Shown here: in pieces, positions 39,590-50,010 of the stretch
Numbering within the stretch: the first letter of the stretch is position 1
Layout: each line of letters opens with the position of its first letter
Assembly: GCA_900323505.1 (NCBI GenBank)
Contig: OOIN01000003.1
Span: forward strand, 1,550,001-1,614,000
Source: Ustilago trichophora
Lineage: Eukaryota; Basidiomycota; Ustilaginomycetes; Ustilaginales; Ustilaginaceae
Direction: 5' to 3'
DNA: 64,000 nucleotides
Notes under the pieces: generated by a model
The model's database searches: none
What the model was told of the DNA's origin: nothing
What the model saw: only the letters and a program-made list of their open reading frames with translations
Translations under genes and position numbers: made by a program

Positions 39590-40170
39590 TTAGTAGCTGC
39601 ACTGAACAAAGTTGTTGCCCGAAGCGCCGGTGTGAGTGATCTGTGATTCGCAAAGTGGTGAAAAATTCCAGGTCAGCTAGGTTCGCAGAAAGTCAAAGCA
39701 CGCTGTCAAGATCAAGGCCCGTGGGATACTTACAGCGCCGCAGAAGGTGCCATCGTTGCTGTCGTACACGACACGGTCAGCACCGGGCGAGCCGCCAGTG
39801 TAGCCAGAAGAAGAGGTCTTAAGAGGGTACTCCTTGTAGGGACCGTCGCAGTAGTCGGAAAAATCGAAACCTTCGTAGTTGCTGTGGTACCGAGCAAAGC
39901 ACGGGTACGCAATCGGGTCCAAAGTGTCAGCGAAGCTCGACAAAAGCAGCATGTATCATGGCACTGGGTGACGAGTACTTACTTGTAGGTGTGTGGGTAG
40001 CCGGTGCTCGAGTACTGGCCGCTCTTGGCGTTGTTGATGGCGCGGTTGACCTGGGTCGAGGTGTAGTAAGTGCCACCGCAGTTGACGGAGACACCGCCCT
40101 GACGGGGCTCAAGGGGAGCAGCAAAAGCCACGGCGGGGACGATGGCAAGGAGAGCAAGCGAGAACTTCAT
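39590..40170 (-). CDS. Secreted guanyl-specific ribonuclease, N1/T1 family
   Basis: Three exons (40170..39983, 39881..39734, 39640..39590; introns 101 and 93 nt) encode 128 residues. A signal peptide (MKFSLALLAIVPAVAFA) is followed by a mature T1-type RNase. All active-site residues of RNase T1 can be matched: Tyr58 and His60 (GYPHTYNNYEGFDF), Glu80 (GPYKEYPL), Arg99 (GADRVVY), His115 (THTGASG) and Phe123 (NNFVQC). The enzyme cleaves single-stranded RNA 3' of guanosine. Four cysteines are present. Cys31 and Cys126 correspond to the conserved disulfide; Cys74 and Cys110 are additional and may pair. It is secreted, possibly for nutrient scavenging or as an apoplastic factor. Confidence 0.92.
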
Positions 40171-42137
40171 TTTGAAAAGACAAAGAAGGGGAGCAGGGCC
40201 AAGGGGGAAGAAGGAGGAGGCTAGGGGCAGGTCGAAGAGTGGAGTGAGAGATGATGGGACTTCTGAGGTTGATTGCGAGGAAATCTAGGCTTCTTATGTA
40301 TCTTTCGGGAAAGCTTGAAACCAGAAACAGCAAGCGGAAGGAGCATGTCTCACATGGCCATCGTATCCGATCATGGAGCCATGAGTCTGGTCAGTTCAGG
40401 GCAGCAACGGTCAGCTGGCTTAGCGCAAAACCGCAGGAAATCATGGCCATGGCAAAAGCTAATGCCGGGTCCTGGCTGGCTGGCTGGCTACACAACCAGG
40501 GGCACAAGGTCTTCTTCAACGTCTTGCTGGTTGCCTGAACCCACTTTGCTACAGCGGAAACAACCTCGAGCATGTCAGCAAAATCATTGCTGAGGGTGTA
40601 ACGGAAGACACCAACGCGAGGTCACGATTGCAAGAGTCCCCCCACGTCTTGCTTCTTGGCGTCCTCGGCTGTCAATCGTTATCGCACGTTCGCTTCGCCT
40701 GCATAGATCCTTCGCCTTGACTTCTTCCGAACACCAGCAATCTTCTCGCCTGCCCTTTTTGTCCTCGCCTTCGAGAGCTCATCGGTTCGCAACTTGTTTC
40801 TCTTTACAACTAGAAACCGCTTTTTGACCGCCGAGGAGACGGGTTTGTGCTCCCACCGGGTATTACCGAATTCTCACCGCTTGCTTTAGGACAGCAAAAC
40901 CAGCGCGAATAGAAGCACTAGAGGCGGCACGTTTCCATCATCAAAGGGTCTTCGTTCGCGAATCGCGACGCTAAGCGAGCAGGGGTGTTGTTGCACGGCC
41001 ACCAACACTCGGGGGCGCTAAGAGTAAGCTTCCAGGTCCGCGATGCAGGATCCTTGGCAGCCGACGGTATCATGGAGCTTGCTCACGGAGATGGCCGACC
41101 AATCAAGAGGCTGCATTGCTACCCCATTCAACGAGAGCTTCGAAATGGGATCAGTGATACCGCTGCTGCTCTCGAAGCATAGAGGCATGAGTGAACCAGG
41201 ACAAGCTCACGTTGAGGCTACGTTGCTGTGAGCGTCGTTTTGAGCAGCAAAGCGAGAACGGGTTGGATAGTTCCGAGCAGCCGAGGCGCACTAGCTTACT
41301 TTTTTTTTTATTTTTGAACCGCTTTGCATGAATGCTATCTTTATGCGTGACGATGTGGGTCGTTGCCAAAACGAAAGTAACACCCACCGAGCTTTTGACT
41401 CTGAGAATTCCTTGGGGATCGTCGGGAGGAGACCATGTTGCTTCTCCGCTCCCGATCCGCGAACGTGTCAGCCAAAGCTGCACATCAAAGACGACAAATC
41501 GGTGTAGTGGATGGTGCAAAATGATCATACCGTTGCGGCTCGCCGAGTGGAACAGCGGCTGCCCTTCCGCCGGACTCTATGCAGAGTACTGTGTTGTTCC
41601 TTTGTTCGTGAGAGCGTATGTAAGAAAGCTTCTGATCGCGGAGGCAGCCACGTTTCAGCATGTCATGCACCGTTGTCAATTGGATCCTGGCTCGCGAGGT
41701 CACGTCGACGAACATTATTCTTCTGCACGGGTGCTAGACCTGGTCGATAGCTGTGCGACAGGGCTATGGGATAGATGCACGCTTCATCCGTCGGAGGGAT
41801 GGGGCAGCAGAGGCCCTACACGATGATGGAAGTTGACAGCTGTGACCAAATCGTGGACTAAAATTGAGAGTGTTAAGCCTAGTAGCTAACAACTCCCCGA
41901 AAAGCACAAAGTGGCCACGTCAGATCGGCGACTGAGCCATCGATATTCCTCAAATTGGCGTACGAGATTTGTCCGATCGGAAGACGCACAGCACGCTCGG
42001 TCCTCGGCAAAGACGACTCTCGAAGGTGAGAGCTTTTGGAAGATACTTGCCAAGGCTGTGCGCTGCTGTTGCCACCTATCCATCATCACCATTCGTGGGC
42101 GACTTGATTGGCGACACGAACTTATCACTGCATCAGA
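40171..42137. other. Divergent intergenic region, 2 kb
   Basis: Between the RNase (-) and PDI (+) genes. Short T-run near 41301. A 164-codon ATG frame (41332-41826) has no recognisable feature. The sequence just before 42138 may be the PDI leader. I see no RNA gene. Confidence 0.5.
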
Positions 42138-43322
42138 ATGAGGCTCCTCTCTTTTACTGCGGCCTTGCTGGTCTTGGCTGCTACCGCGCTTGCCAGCAAC
42201 GTACTCGACCTCACCGCCACCAAGGACTTTGAAAAGCACATTGGAAAGTCGCAGGATGTCCTGGTCAAGTACTATGCCCCTTGGTGTGGACACTGCAAGA
42301 ATCTTGCCCCCATCTACGAAAAGGTTGCCGATGCATTCGCCCAGCAGAAGGACAACGTTCTGATCGCCAAGGTCGACGCTGACAAGAACAGGGACCTCGG
42401 TGTCAAGGCTGGCATCAAAGGCTTCCCTACCCTCAAATGGTATCCTGCTGGTTCGACCGTAGCCGAGGAGTTCAACTCTGGCCGTGACCTCGACAGCATC
42501 GCCAAGCTCGTCACCGAGAAGAGCGGCAAGAAGAGCACCATCAAGCCCCCTCCCCCTCCCGCTGCTGAGCAGCTTACCAGCCGCAACTTTGACCAGATCG
42601 TGCTCAACGAAGAAAAGGATGTGCTCGTCGAGTTCTACGCTCCTTGGTGCGGTCACTGCAAGAATCTCAACCCTACCTACCAGCAGGTTGCTCAGGACTT
42701 CTCTGGAGACGACGACTGCGTCGTGGCCCAGATGGACGCCGACAACGAGTCCAACAAGCCCATTGCTGCTCGATACGGCGTCTCCTCGTACCCCACTCTC
42801 ATGTTCTTCCCCAAGGGCGACAAGAGCAACCCTCAGCCTTACAACGGTGGTCGAGGCGAGGAGGACTTTATCAAATTCCTCAACGAAAAGTGCCAGACCT
42901 GGCGTACCAAGGGCGGCCTTCTCTCTGAGCTTGCCGGCCGCATGCCCACCCTCGACGGCTTCGCTGCCACATGGTACACTTCTGCTGCAGAGAAGAAGAA
43001 CACCATCTACAACGAATTTGTCGAGTACGTCAAGACCATGAAGGCTAGCCCCAAGAGCGACAAGAAGAAGAATGAGGTGGCCGACTACTACATGCGCGTT
43101 CTCGAGAAGGCCAACCAGAGCGCTGGCTACATCGAGAAGGAGACCAAGCGCCTCAGCAGCATGCTTAAGAAGCACGCTGAGGGTACCAGCCAACTCGCGG
43201 GTAAGAAGGTCGACGAGCTCACCAAGAAGAAGAATGTCTTGCTGGCCTTCGTCAACGAGCGCATCGCTGCCCAGGCCGAAAAGCAGAGGAAGGATGCCGA
43301 GAAGCGGAAGGAGGAGCTCTGA
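42138..43322 (+). CDS. Protein disulfide isomerase with two thioredoxin domains and an ERp29c-type tail
   Basis: A 394-residue single-exon ER protein. Signal peptide at about 1-19 (MRLLSFTAALLVLAATALA). Two thioredoxin domains each contain APWCGHCKNL: active-site cysteines Cys50/Cys53 and Cys171/Cys174. A helical C-terminal domain (about residues 265-385) resembles the ERp29c module of the TigA/ERp38 type. The protein ends KEEL, a KDEL-like retrieval signal. It oxidises and isomerises disulfides in secretory proteins. ER localisation follows from the signal peptide and KEEL tail. A 627-codon antisense frame over this gene is a compositional shadow. Confidence 0.95.
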   Translation: MRLLSFTAALLVLAATALASNVLDLTATKDFEKHIGKSQDVLVKYYAPWCGHCKNLAPIYEKVADAFAQQKDNVLIAKVDADKNRDLGVKAGIKGFPTLKWYPAGSTVAEEFNSGRDLDSIAKLVTEKSGKKSTIKPPPPPAAEQLTSRNFDQIVLNEEKDVLVEFYAPWCGHCKNLNPTYQQVAQDFSGDDDCVVAQMDADNESNKPIAARYGVSSYPTLMFFPKGDKSNPQPYNGGRGEEDFIKFLNEKCQTWRTKGGLLSELAGRMPTLDGFAATWYTSAAEKKNTIYNEFVEYVKTMKASPKSDKKKNEVADYYMRVLEKANQSAGYIEKETKRLSSMLKKHAEGTSQLAGKKVDELTKKKNVLLAFVNERIAAQAEKQRKDAEKRKEEL

Positions 43323-43817
43323 GCAATTTCCAGCATAGATTCGGACATAGGCTAAGTCTCGAGAGGCGCAGATGTGCATTGCGTTCGGCCGCTCGACGAT
43401 GCACCATGTGGAAGGGGAACGACCAAGGACATCATGAGCTTGCCTCACACATTCATTGTAATGACCTACCTGAAAGGAACGATAGTTAGAATTTAGCTCC
43501 GTTGATTCCTCAATGCTTCTTGTGTTGCGAAGCCCGGCCGGCATCGTCAAGAATGGCGAAGACCATGCCTGTATGAGATGCATGGTCGAGGCGAAATGGT
43601 GATGTGACGTGTGAATGCCGAAGGAGCAGTATTCCTCCACTTTCCTGGACCCGAACTCAAAGGCGTTCTCGCCCGCCGAATTCGCAGACACGAGATGGCC
43701 CGTCCGCGTTGAGAGTGCAGACTGACTGAGCATTTCGACCCTTGTTCGACATTTCTTGCCCTTCACCACCTCTTACATCAACTCCCTGCACCTTGATTTG
43801 GGACCTCACAACCCGTC
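43323..43817. other. Intergenic spacer, tandem genes
   Basis: 495 bp between the PDI and NCA2 genes. No gene seen. Confidence 0.5.
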
Positions 43818-46070
43818 ATGTCGTACGCGTCCGATGTCTACGCCCGACTGGGCTCCGAGCTCGAGCTGTACGACTCGCTTCTGTCCACCGCCAGCACACC
43901 GATAGAGAAGGAATCGGATTTCGAAACCGAATCAATCTCGGGAGAAAGCAGCAAGGCTCAAGATGAAGTCGCGCAAGATCACAGGAAACCCATCCAGGAG
44001 ATTCTGGCGACCATCCGACCTGCAGATGGTTCTCACACGTTGCCGTCTCGCAAGACTCTGCTCAGTCTACTGGACAAGCTGGATGCAATAGCGCAGCAGG
44101 CGGATGGCTCCGCTGTACCTCATCTCGAGGAACTCAAGATCGTCGCCTTGTCGCGCCTGATCGTGGCTGCTTACGCGGTCGCCCTCGAGACTTTGCTTCA
44201 AGATGCGAGCAAGCTCGAGGATGAGACCTGGTACTGGACCGACATCGAAGAGTCGACGCGGAGGTCGCTCTCGTACTTGGTTCAGACGCTGCCTGTGCGA
44301 CTTTACAAAGTGACCAAGGAGGTGCTGGAGCTGGCGGCAGGAACGGCCACCAATACACTTCGCAACACCATCGATTCGGCCTCAGAAAAGCAGCGCAAAA
44401 GTGATGACGCCAGCACGTCTTCCAAAGTGAAGAGCTTGGACAAGGATACGGTGCGTGCCGCGCTCCGAAGCATCCTCGACACACCCAACCTAATCACGTC
44501 GATGCTCTTCCCCTACGCATTTCGCATGGAGAGAGGGATCAATCTGGACACGGTGCGAGCAGAACACGAGTCACAGCAGCAAAAGGTGGCTACACTGCGT
44601 ACGCAGCTCGACGCCAACAGCGTTGCGGGCGACCATCTTTCGATCAGCTCCAAGAAGACCAAGAAGCAGCGTGCCAAAGCGTTGCGTTCGACCATGCTCA
44701 CACTGACGCCGACTTACCTTGTGCGCCACGAGGCAAGATGCAAGCGTCGTGGTCTCGTCAATGAGCGGGACCGCTTGGCGGAGAAACTGGGTCGTCTGGC
44801 TTTGCAGCACGAAGCACTTGCTGATCAGGCACAGGAGCTGAGTGTTTCCAATTCTGATTCCGATTCTAGCAACAACGTTGTTCTCCGTCACCTCAACGCC
44901 AAGCTCAAGGTCCTCGTCGAGAGTTTTGCTGAGAGCAGTGAAACCGGCGACGCAAAGGCAGGCGCAAGCTCTGGCGATGTCAAGATCGACATGGATTCGA
45001 GCCTCACGCCAGAGGCCACACTCGGCACCCTGCGATTGCTTCTGAAGGAAGGCTTTGAAAAACAACAAGAGCGCACGCAGCTCGTGCTATCTCCCGACAT
45101 CTTTGGTCAACCTTCGGCTCTGGTCCAGCGCTGGCCAAAGCTCGTATTCTACCCGGTTGGGCTTCTCTTGCTAGGCCGCTACCTTTCCAACAACTGGAAC
45201 GGCATCGAAGCAAAGCTGAGGGAGGCACAAGAGACGGTACGCAGCTTCCTGATCGGTTGGGTGTGGGAGCCGTGCGTTGAGTTGCTCGATACGATTCGAC
45301 ACGGCACCGAAGAAAGTGTCATCATGTCCCGCGAGTCTCTAGCGTCGGATCTGCAGTCGCTCGAGCGAATGGTGACAGACTTCACGGCAGACAAGTACGG
45401 CACGTCGGGGGCAGAGTTGCAAGCGGTAGCTGCTCGCGTGAGGGAAGGAGACCTGACACCGGTGCTCAAGGTGTACGAAAACGAGATGAAGAGCCCTGTC
45501 AAGTCGATGGTGAGCGGATCGCTGATTCGATCTTTGCTCATCCAGATCCAAAAGACCAAGGTCGATATCGAAGTGGCCATGTCTGGCATCGACAAGCTGC
45601 TCAAGAGTCAGCAACTGCTGTTTGGCGCCGTCGGCATCGCACCCGCCCTGGGCATACTGTACGTCTCTCAGAACTACGTGCGCTCCAAATTGTTCAATTT
45701 GAGCACCAGCCGGTCCGAGTCGTCCGGACGTGGGTACCAGATGCGAGCGTGGGAGGCTATGCGTCGTGTCGATCGACTCCTGTCTTCTCCACCGACAGCT
45801 TCGACTGGTACCTGCAGAGGAGCAGCAGACAAGTCGGACCGAAGCCGAGACGACTTGACCCAAGGCCTACTGCTGTTGGATCTGTCAACGTTGCGTTCGG
45901 CATCGGGACCGTTGCTCATGTCGCTGTCCCACGGCAAGAAGGCAACGGCACGTAGGTTGCAGCGCCAGTTCTTGCAGGATATCCGCGATCTCGAGTCTGG
46001 CGAGCACAGCGCAGTTGAACGCATGTGGAGATCTTGGGGCTCCTCGGTGCTGCGGTTGTCTTCGTCATAG
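43818..46070 (+). CDS. NCA2: Mitochondrial Nca2-like protein
   Basis: A 750-residue single-exon protein. The NCA2 family's central block is visible: FYPVGLLLLGRYLSNNW, RSFLIGWVWEPCVELLDTIR, FTADKYG, YENEMKSPVKSMVSGSLIRSLLIQIQKTKVD, LLKSQQLLFGAVGIAPALGILYV. Two hydrophobic segments lie in FYPVGLLLLGRYL and FGAVGIAPALGI, consistent with mitochondrial membrane association. In yeast Nca2 (with Nca3) controls expression of mitochondrial Atp6/Atp8. The N-terminal 400 residues are mostly helical, with disordered Ser/Asp-rich stretches (residues ~340-400). The start is tcATGtc at 43818. Confidence 0.9.
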   Translation: MSYASDVYARLGSELELYDSLLSTASTPIEKESDFETESISGESSKAQDEVAQDHRKPIQEILATIRPADGSHTLPSRKTLLSLLDKLDAIAQQADGSAVPHLEELKIVALSRLIVAAYAVALETLLQDASKLEDETWYWTDIEESTRRSLSYLVQTLPVRLYKVTKEVLELAAGTATNTLRNTIDSASEKQRKSDDASTSSKVKSLDKDTVRAALRSILDTPNLITSMLFPYAFRMERGINLDTVRAEHESQQQKVATLRTQLDANSVAGDHLSISSKKTKKQRAKALRSTMLTLTPTYLVRHEARCKRRGLVNERDRLAEKLGRLALQHEALADQAQELSVSNSDSDSSNNVVLRHLNAKLKVLVESFAESSETGDAKAGASSGDVKIDMDSSLTPEATLGTLRLLLKEGFEKQQERTQLVLSPDIFGQPSALVQRWPKLVFYPVGLLLLGRYLSNNWNGIEAKLREAQETVRSFLIGWVWEPCVELLDTIRHGTEESVIMSRESLASDLQSLERMVTDFTADKYGTSGAELQAVAARVREGDLTPVLKVYENEMKSPVKSMVSGSLIRSLLIQIQKTKVDIEVAMSGIDKLLKSQQLLFGAVGIAPALGILYVSQNYVRSKLFNLSTSRSESSGRGYQMRAWEAMRRVDRLLSSPPTASTGTCRGAADKSDRSRDDLTQGLLLLDLSTLRSASGPLLMSLSHGKKATARRLQRQFLQDIRDLESGEHSAVERMWRSWGSSVLRLSSS

Positions 46071-48097
46071 ACGATACGTCCAACGCTACCCACGATGATC
46101 GAACAATGATACAATACGATGCAACAAAGCTTGTGTACAATGCACGCTTAATCCAACTCCAACTACCGCGGTTCAGAGGCCCATGTTGACCAAGGAACGA
46201 CGATACAGTCTGCACCTTCGTTCGACTTTTTCCCCTCCTTGAGGTCTGTGGAAAGCTTTCTACTCGTGGGTGAAGAACGGGAGTTACAAGCCTCTCATTG
46301 ATGCAGAACTGTGTGTGGGGATGACGTTGCCGGTACGCTTTTGTGAAGTACCTTTGCCCGGCGAGTGGTGCTGACTAGGGCGTGCGGGAATTGGACCAAC
46401 TCAAGCGGATGTAGCGGTTGCAGATGCGGTTGCGGAAACGCTATTCCGTCAAACATGCTACGTGGGATTCCGGTGATTGTGGTGGGGAAAATACCCACTT
46501 TGTCGTGAGAAGAAGGACAAGGAGTCCACGCAAAGAGATGCCACCCGCCCACAAAGTTCATACCAATCCATCTTTGTTTTTTGTCCTGTGTTGTCCGAAC
46601 GACGAGATCGCCGACGTGGGCGTTTCATTGCCGTCAAGCAACGCATCGCCAACCCCAAACTGTTTTTTTCCCCTTGTGACTTGTGTGGGAGTCACCGCAT
46701 ACACTTACACACGCACAGAGAGAGACTGTAGCGTGGGATGAAAAGTCACATGGTGTAGGTTAAGCGCGAATAGCCGGATGCGCGTCATGCTTGGCTTCGT
46801 GTGAAAACCACATCACCTACCATCATGTGTAAGAAGCGCCCATTTCCGACCCCGATCGACACCGACTCGAGTCTGGACTGTGTTCGGCATACTTTGGATG
46901 AAGTTGCACTGCAAAAGCTGTCCCACCAAACGTGGCGGTTGGAAGGTGAACGGGAACATGGATATGGAGGCCAAGGAAAAGCTTCGGGGAATTTAACGGT
47001 GAGCACCAATGCTCCTTTGAAGTGCGATAAGGCAAAGAGAAGTGTCACCAAGCGCATCTCTTCTGTACGACTGAGCCATGCGCTCGGTAAAAGGCCGAAA
47101 TGACTCAAACACAAAGAGTACTTTGTTTGCTGCTGCAGACTGATAGCGTGGAAATGCGAGGAAAGTTTTTCTTTCTTTTTCTTTTTTCTTTTTTTTTTTT
47201 TTTTTGTCTGTTTGCTCGAATTACACTTTTGCCTGCCTTACCGCTGTCTGCTGCCTCGCTGATTGTGAGAAGATTTCAGATAAGTTAGTTCGGTGGCTTT
47301 CGCGGTTATACAACAATGCAGGGTCGCACTCTCATTTGCTGCTACGAGTCATCTGCCACTGTGCTATGTTGTGTTGTGTAGCGGCAGCGTGTGTGTGAGT
47401 GACTCTGACCCTCATCAAGAAAAGAAAAAAAACGTCGGTGGCTTGCCCTGCCTTTGCTGGAAACAATGCAGTCAGTGTAAAACGGAAGTTATGAACTTCG
47501 GCCCGGTTGTTTCGAGACCTTGACGACTCTTTGATGCCGCTTTGACGTTTGTAGCACCCATCTTCCTCCTGCTCGAGTTCCTTCTTAACAACCACCTTTC
47601 TTTCATCCACCTTCCTCCAATTCCCACATCTGTCGTCGTAATATCCATCCCGTTGTCTCGTCAACAATACCCTCGGCCCACTGCGTCACAGCTATTGTAT
47701 AACTGCCCATTTATTCGCCCACCAACACCATTCTCGTCACCCGTAACTGTACAGGGTACTTTTCCGCAGTCGCTTTGTTGCACCACAGACAGCAATACTT
47801 GACGCACGCATAGTTCTTTAGCGACTTGCGCCAATAGTTTCTTATTCCACACACATAGTCAGTGACGAGCTTGTCAACACTGACGGACAACGAAGAGTAC
47901 GGACCATACGGGATAGACGGTCCTGCCAACTCCTTCCACGATCGCCACCTTGAAACGAGCTCGATTAGCATCGTCGAAAAACATAAAAGAAGCGATCTCA
48001 GCTTCGCATCGAAACATATCAGATTAGCAAGTCTCCAGAGCTCCAAACAGCAAATCACCTCCCAAAAGCACACTCCAGCCTCTTCATAGCAATCACC
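46071..48097. other. Intergenic region, 2 kb
   Basis: Between NCA2 and the aminotransferase gene, both +. A T-rich run at about 47189-47205 and pyrimidine-rich sequence upstream of 47700. Short frames only; no gene recognised. The leader of the aminotransferase probably lies in the last few hundred bases. Confidence 0.5.
47189..47205. repeat. Poly-T tract
   Basis: About 17 consecutive T following T-rich sequence in the NCA2-aminotransferase intergenic region. Confidence 0.9.
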
Positions 48098-49609
48098 ATG
48101 TCTCCTACAGCCCAGGTTGTCAACGCCAACCCCAGCCCCTACCTTGGTGACAAGGTGGGCGACCTCACCTCTGCTTCCGAGACGGTGCCCAAGGCCAGTC
48201 GTGTCGAACCAGCCCGATTTCTCAGCCAGGCTTCTCACGACCGACCCGCATCTGCCATCCGATCTCTCTTCCCTGCCGAGATGATCCCCGGCATGCTCTC
48301 CCTGCTCGCCGGCAAACCCAACCCCGACACCTTTCCCTTTGAAAGCCTGAGCCTCAACCTCAAGCCCGAAGCCGAAGCTGGACCCATGTCGCTCAACATC
48401 CAGGGCGAAGACCTAGTCACCGCCCTCCAGTACGGTGCCACCTCTGGTATCCCCAAGCTTGTCCAGTGGATCACACATCTCCAGGCTCACATGCACAAGA
48501 GGGAAGCCGTCACGCCCGGATCCAAGCTCGACGGCGTTGCTGGTCGCACACCTTGGAGAGTCACTACGGGCAACGGATCGCAGGATCTGCTCAATAAGAC
48601 CTTTGACGCCCTGCTCAACCCAGGCGATGTGATTCTGGTCGAGTCTCCTGCGTACACGGGTATCTTGCCTTCGCTGGTGATGCTCAAGGCCCGCATTGTG
48701 CCCGTTGCAAGTGATGATCAGGGTATGATGTCGACTCGTCTTGCTGAGATTTTGGACAAGTGGGACACGGACCCGGAGACTGCGTCACTCCCGCGTCCCA
48801 AGTGCCTCTACACTACCCCCACCGGTGCCAATCCAGCAGGAACTACCGCTTCCGACGACCGCAAGCGTCAAATCCTAGCCCTCGCCCGACAGAATGATTT
48901 CCTCATCCTCGAAGACGACCCGTACTACTACCTTCACTTTGAGGGTCTCGACCAGGACGCAGTCACCAGGCCGCGACCCAAGAGCTACTGGGCATTGGAG
49001 GAGGAGCACCGAGAGCGATGGGGCACTGGACGAGTCATCCGCTTCGAGAGCTTCTCCAAGATCCTCGCTGCCGGTCTCCGACTTGGCTTTGCTACGGGAC
49101 CCAACGAGATCTTGGACGCCGTGGACGCCAACACGGCCATGTCCAACCTGCAGCCCTCGGGTCTCGCCGGTGCGGTGGCTTACACCTTGCTCAACTACTG
49201 GGGCATCCCTGGCTTCTTGCGCCACGTAGACAACGTTGCGCGCTACTACGCCAAGCGTAGGGACAACTTTGAGAGCAAGGCTCGCAAGGTGTTGGGAGAG
49301 GCTGGTGTTGCTCAGTGGGTGACACCCGTAGCGGGCATGTTCCTGTGGTTGAAGCTTAACCTCCCGCCTGCGGGAGATGATGTACCGGAGGGAGACAGCT
49401 TCGCCTTGATCTCTGATAAAGCCAAGGCGGCAGGTGTGCTGGCGGTGCCTGGTGTTGCTTTCATCCCTGATGGCAGCAAGACTTGCTACGTCAGGACCAG
49501 CTTCAGTATCATTGCCGAGGAGGATGTAGAGGAGGCATTCCGCCGTTTGCGCGATGTGGTGTTGGATGCTTGGAAGGAGACGGGCAAGGCCATGCGCCCC
49601 ATCGCCTAG
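48098..49609 (+). CDS. Class I PLP aminotransferase, Aro8/2-aminoadipate/aromatic type
   Basis: A 503-residue single-exon protein from caccATGtc. It has the fold-type I landmarks: TTGNGSQDLLNK (cofactor-binding helix), PTGANPAGTT, EDDPYYYLHF (ring-stacking and Asp region), FSKILAAGLRLGFATGP (PLP-lysine in SFSK) and the C-terminal YVRTSFS arginine region. This set is typical of the Aro8/kynurenine/2-aminoadipate branch, which transaminates aromatic amino acids, kynurenine or 2-aminoadipate. In Ustilago maydis, a related aminotransferase (Tam1) initiates tryptophan-derived indole pigments; orthology cannot be tested here. Substrate is therefore uncertain. No signal peptide is evident. Confidence 0.88.
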   Translation: MSPTAQVVNANPSPYLGDKVGDLTSASETVPKASRVEPARFLSQASHDRPASAIRSLFPAEMIPGMLSLLAGKPNPDTFPFESLSLNLKPEAEAGPMSLNIQGEDLVTALQYGATSGIPKLVQWITHLQAHMHKREAVTPGSKLDGVAGRTPWRVTTGNGSQDLLNKTFDALLNPGDVILVESPAYTGILPSLVMLKARIVPVASDDQGMMSTRLAEILDKWDTDPETASLPRPKCLYTTPTGANPAGTTASDDRKRQILALARQNDFLILEDDPYYYLHFEGLDQDAVTRPRPKSYWALEEEHRERWGTGRVIRFESFSKILAAGLRLGFATGPNEILDAVDANTAMSNLQPSGLAGAVAYTLLNYWGIPGFLRHVDNVARYYAKRRDNFESKARKVLGEAGVAQWVTPVAGMFLWLKLNLPPAGDDVPEGDSFALISDKAKAAGVLAVPGVAFIPDGSKTCYVRTSFSIIAEEDVEEAFRRLRDVVLDAWKETGKAMRPIA

Positions 49610-49964
49610 ATTTACGGCACACTGCCTCGTATAGAGATCACTTCGACCCGCTCTAGACCTAGACAGACATATATCTTCTGCTCGATCTCATAAGTTCACG
49701 TTGACTCCTATAATGTCGTTTGACATCCTGCATTCTCACATTGTCGCATAGCATTCACTCAAAAGCGCTTCCCTTCTTAATCTGATTTAGAGCTCAACGC
49801 ACACTTTGCCTGGCTGATTGACTGCCCACAAAACATTATCCTTTGGACTGAGTTGCAGTGACCAGAAACGATTCTTTCTGGCTTGAGCGTGTCCCTTCGT
49901 TCCGAGATCGCTGCTGTCAAAGCTACCAAACGGTTTTGACCAGGTTGGAATCTCGTCCTTCTTG

Positions 49965-50010
<46 letters not shown>

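Noticed and set aside
41332..41826. 164-codon ATG frame between the RNase and PDI genes
   Set aside because: No domain, no coding-like composition and no splice context; likely chance.
41886..43769. 627-codon minus-strand open frame
   Set aside because: It runs antisense through the PDI coding sequence; Leu/Val/Gly-rich composition mirrors the codon bias of PDI and no domain is visible.
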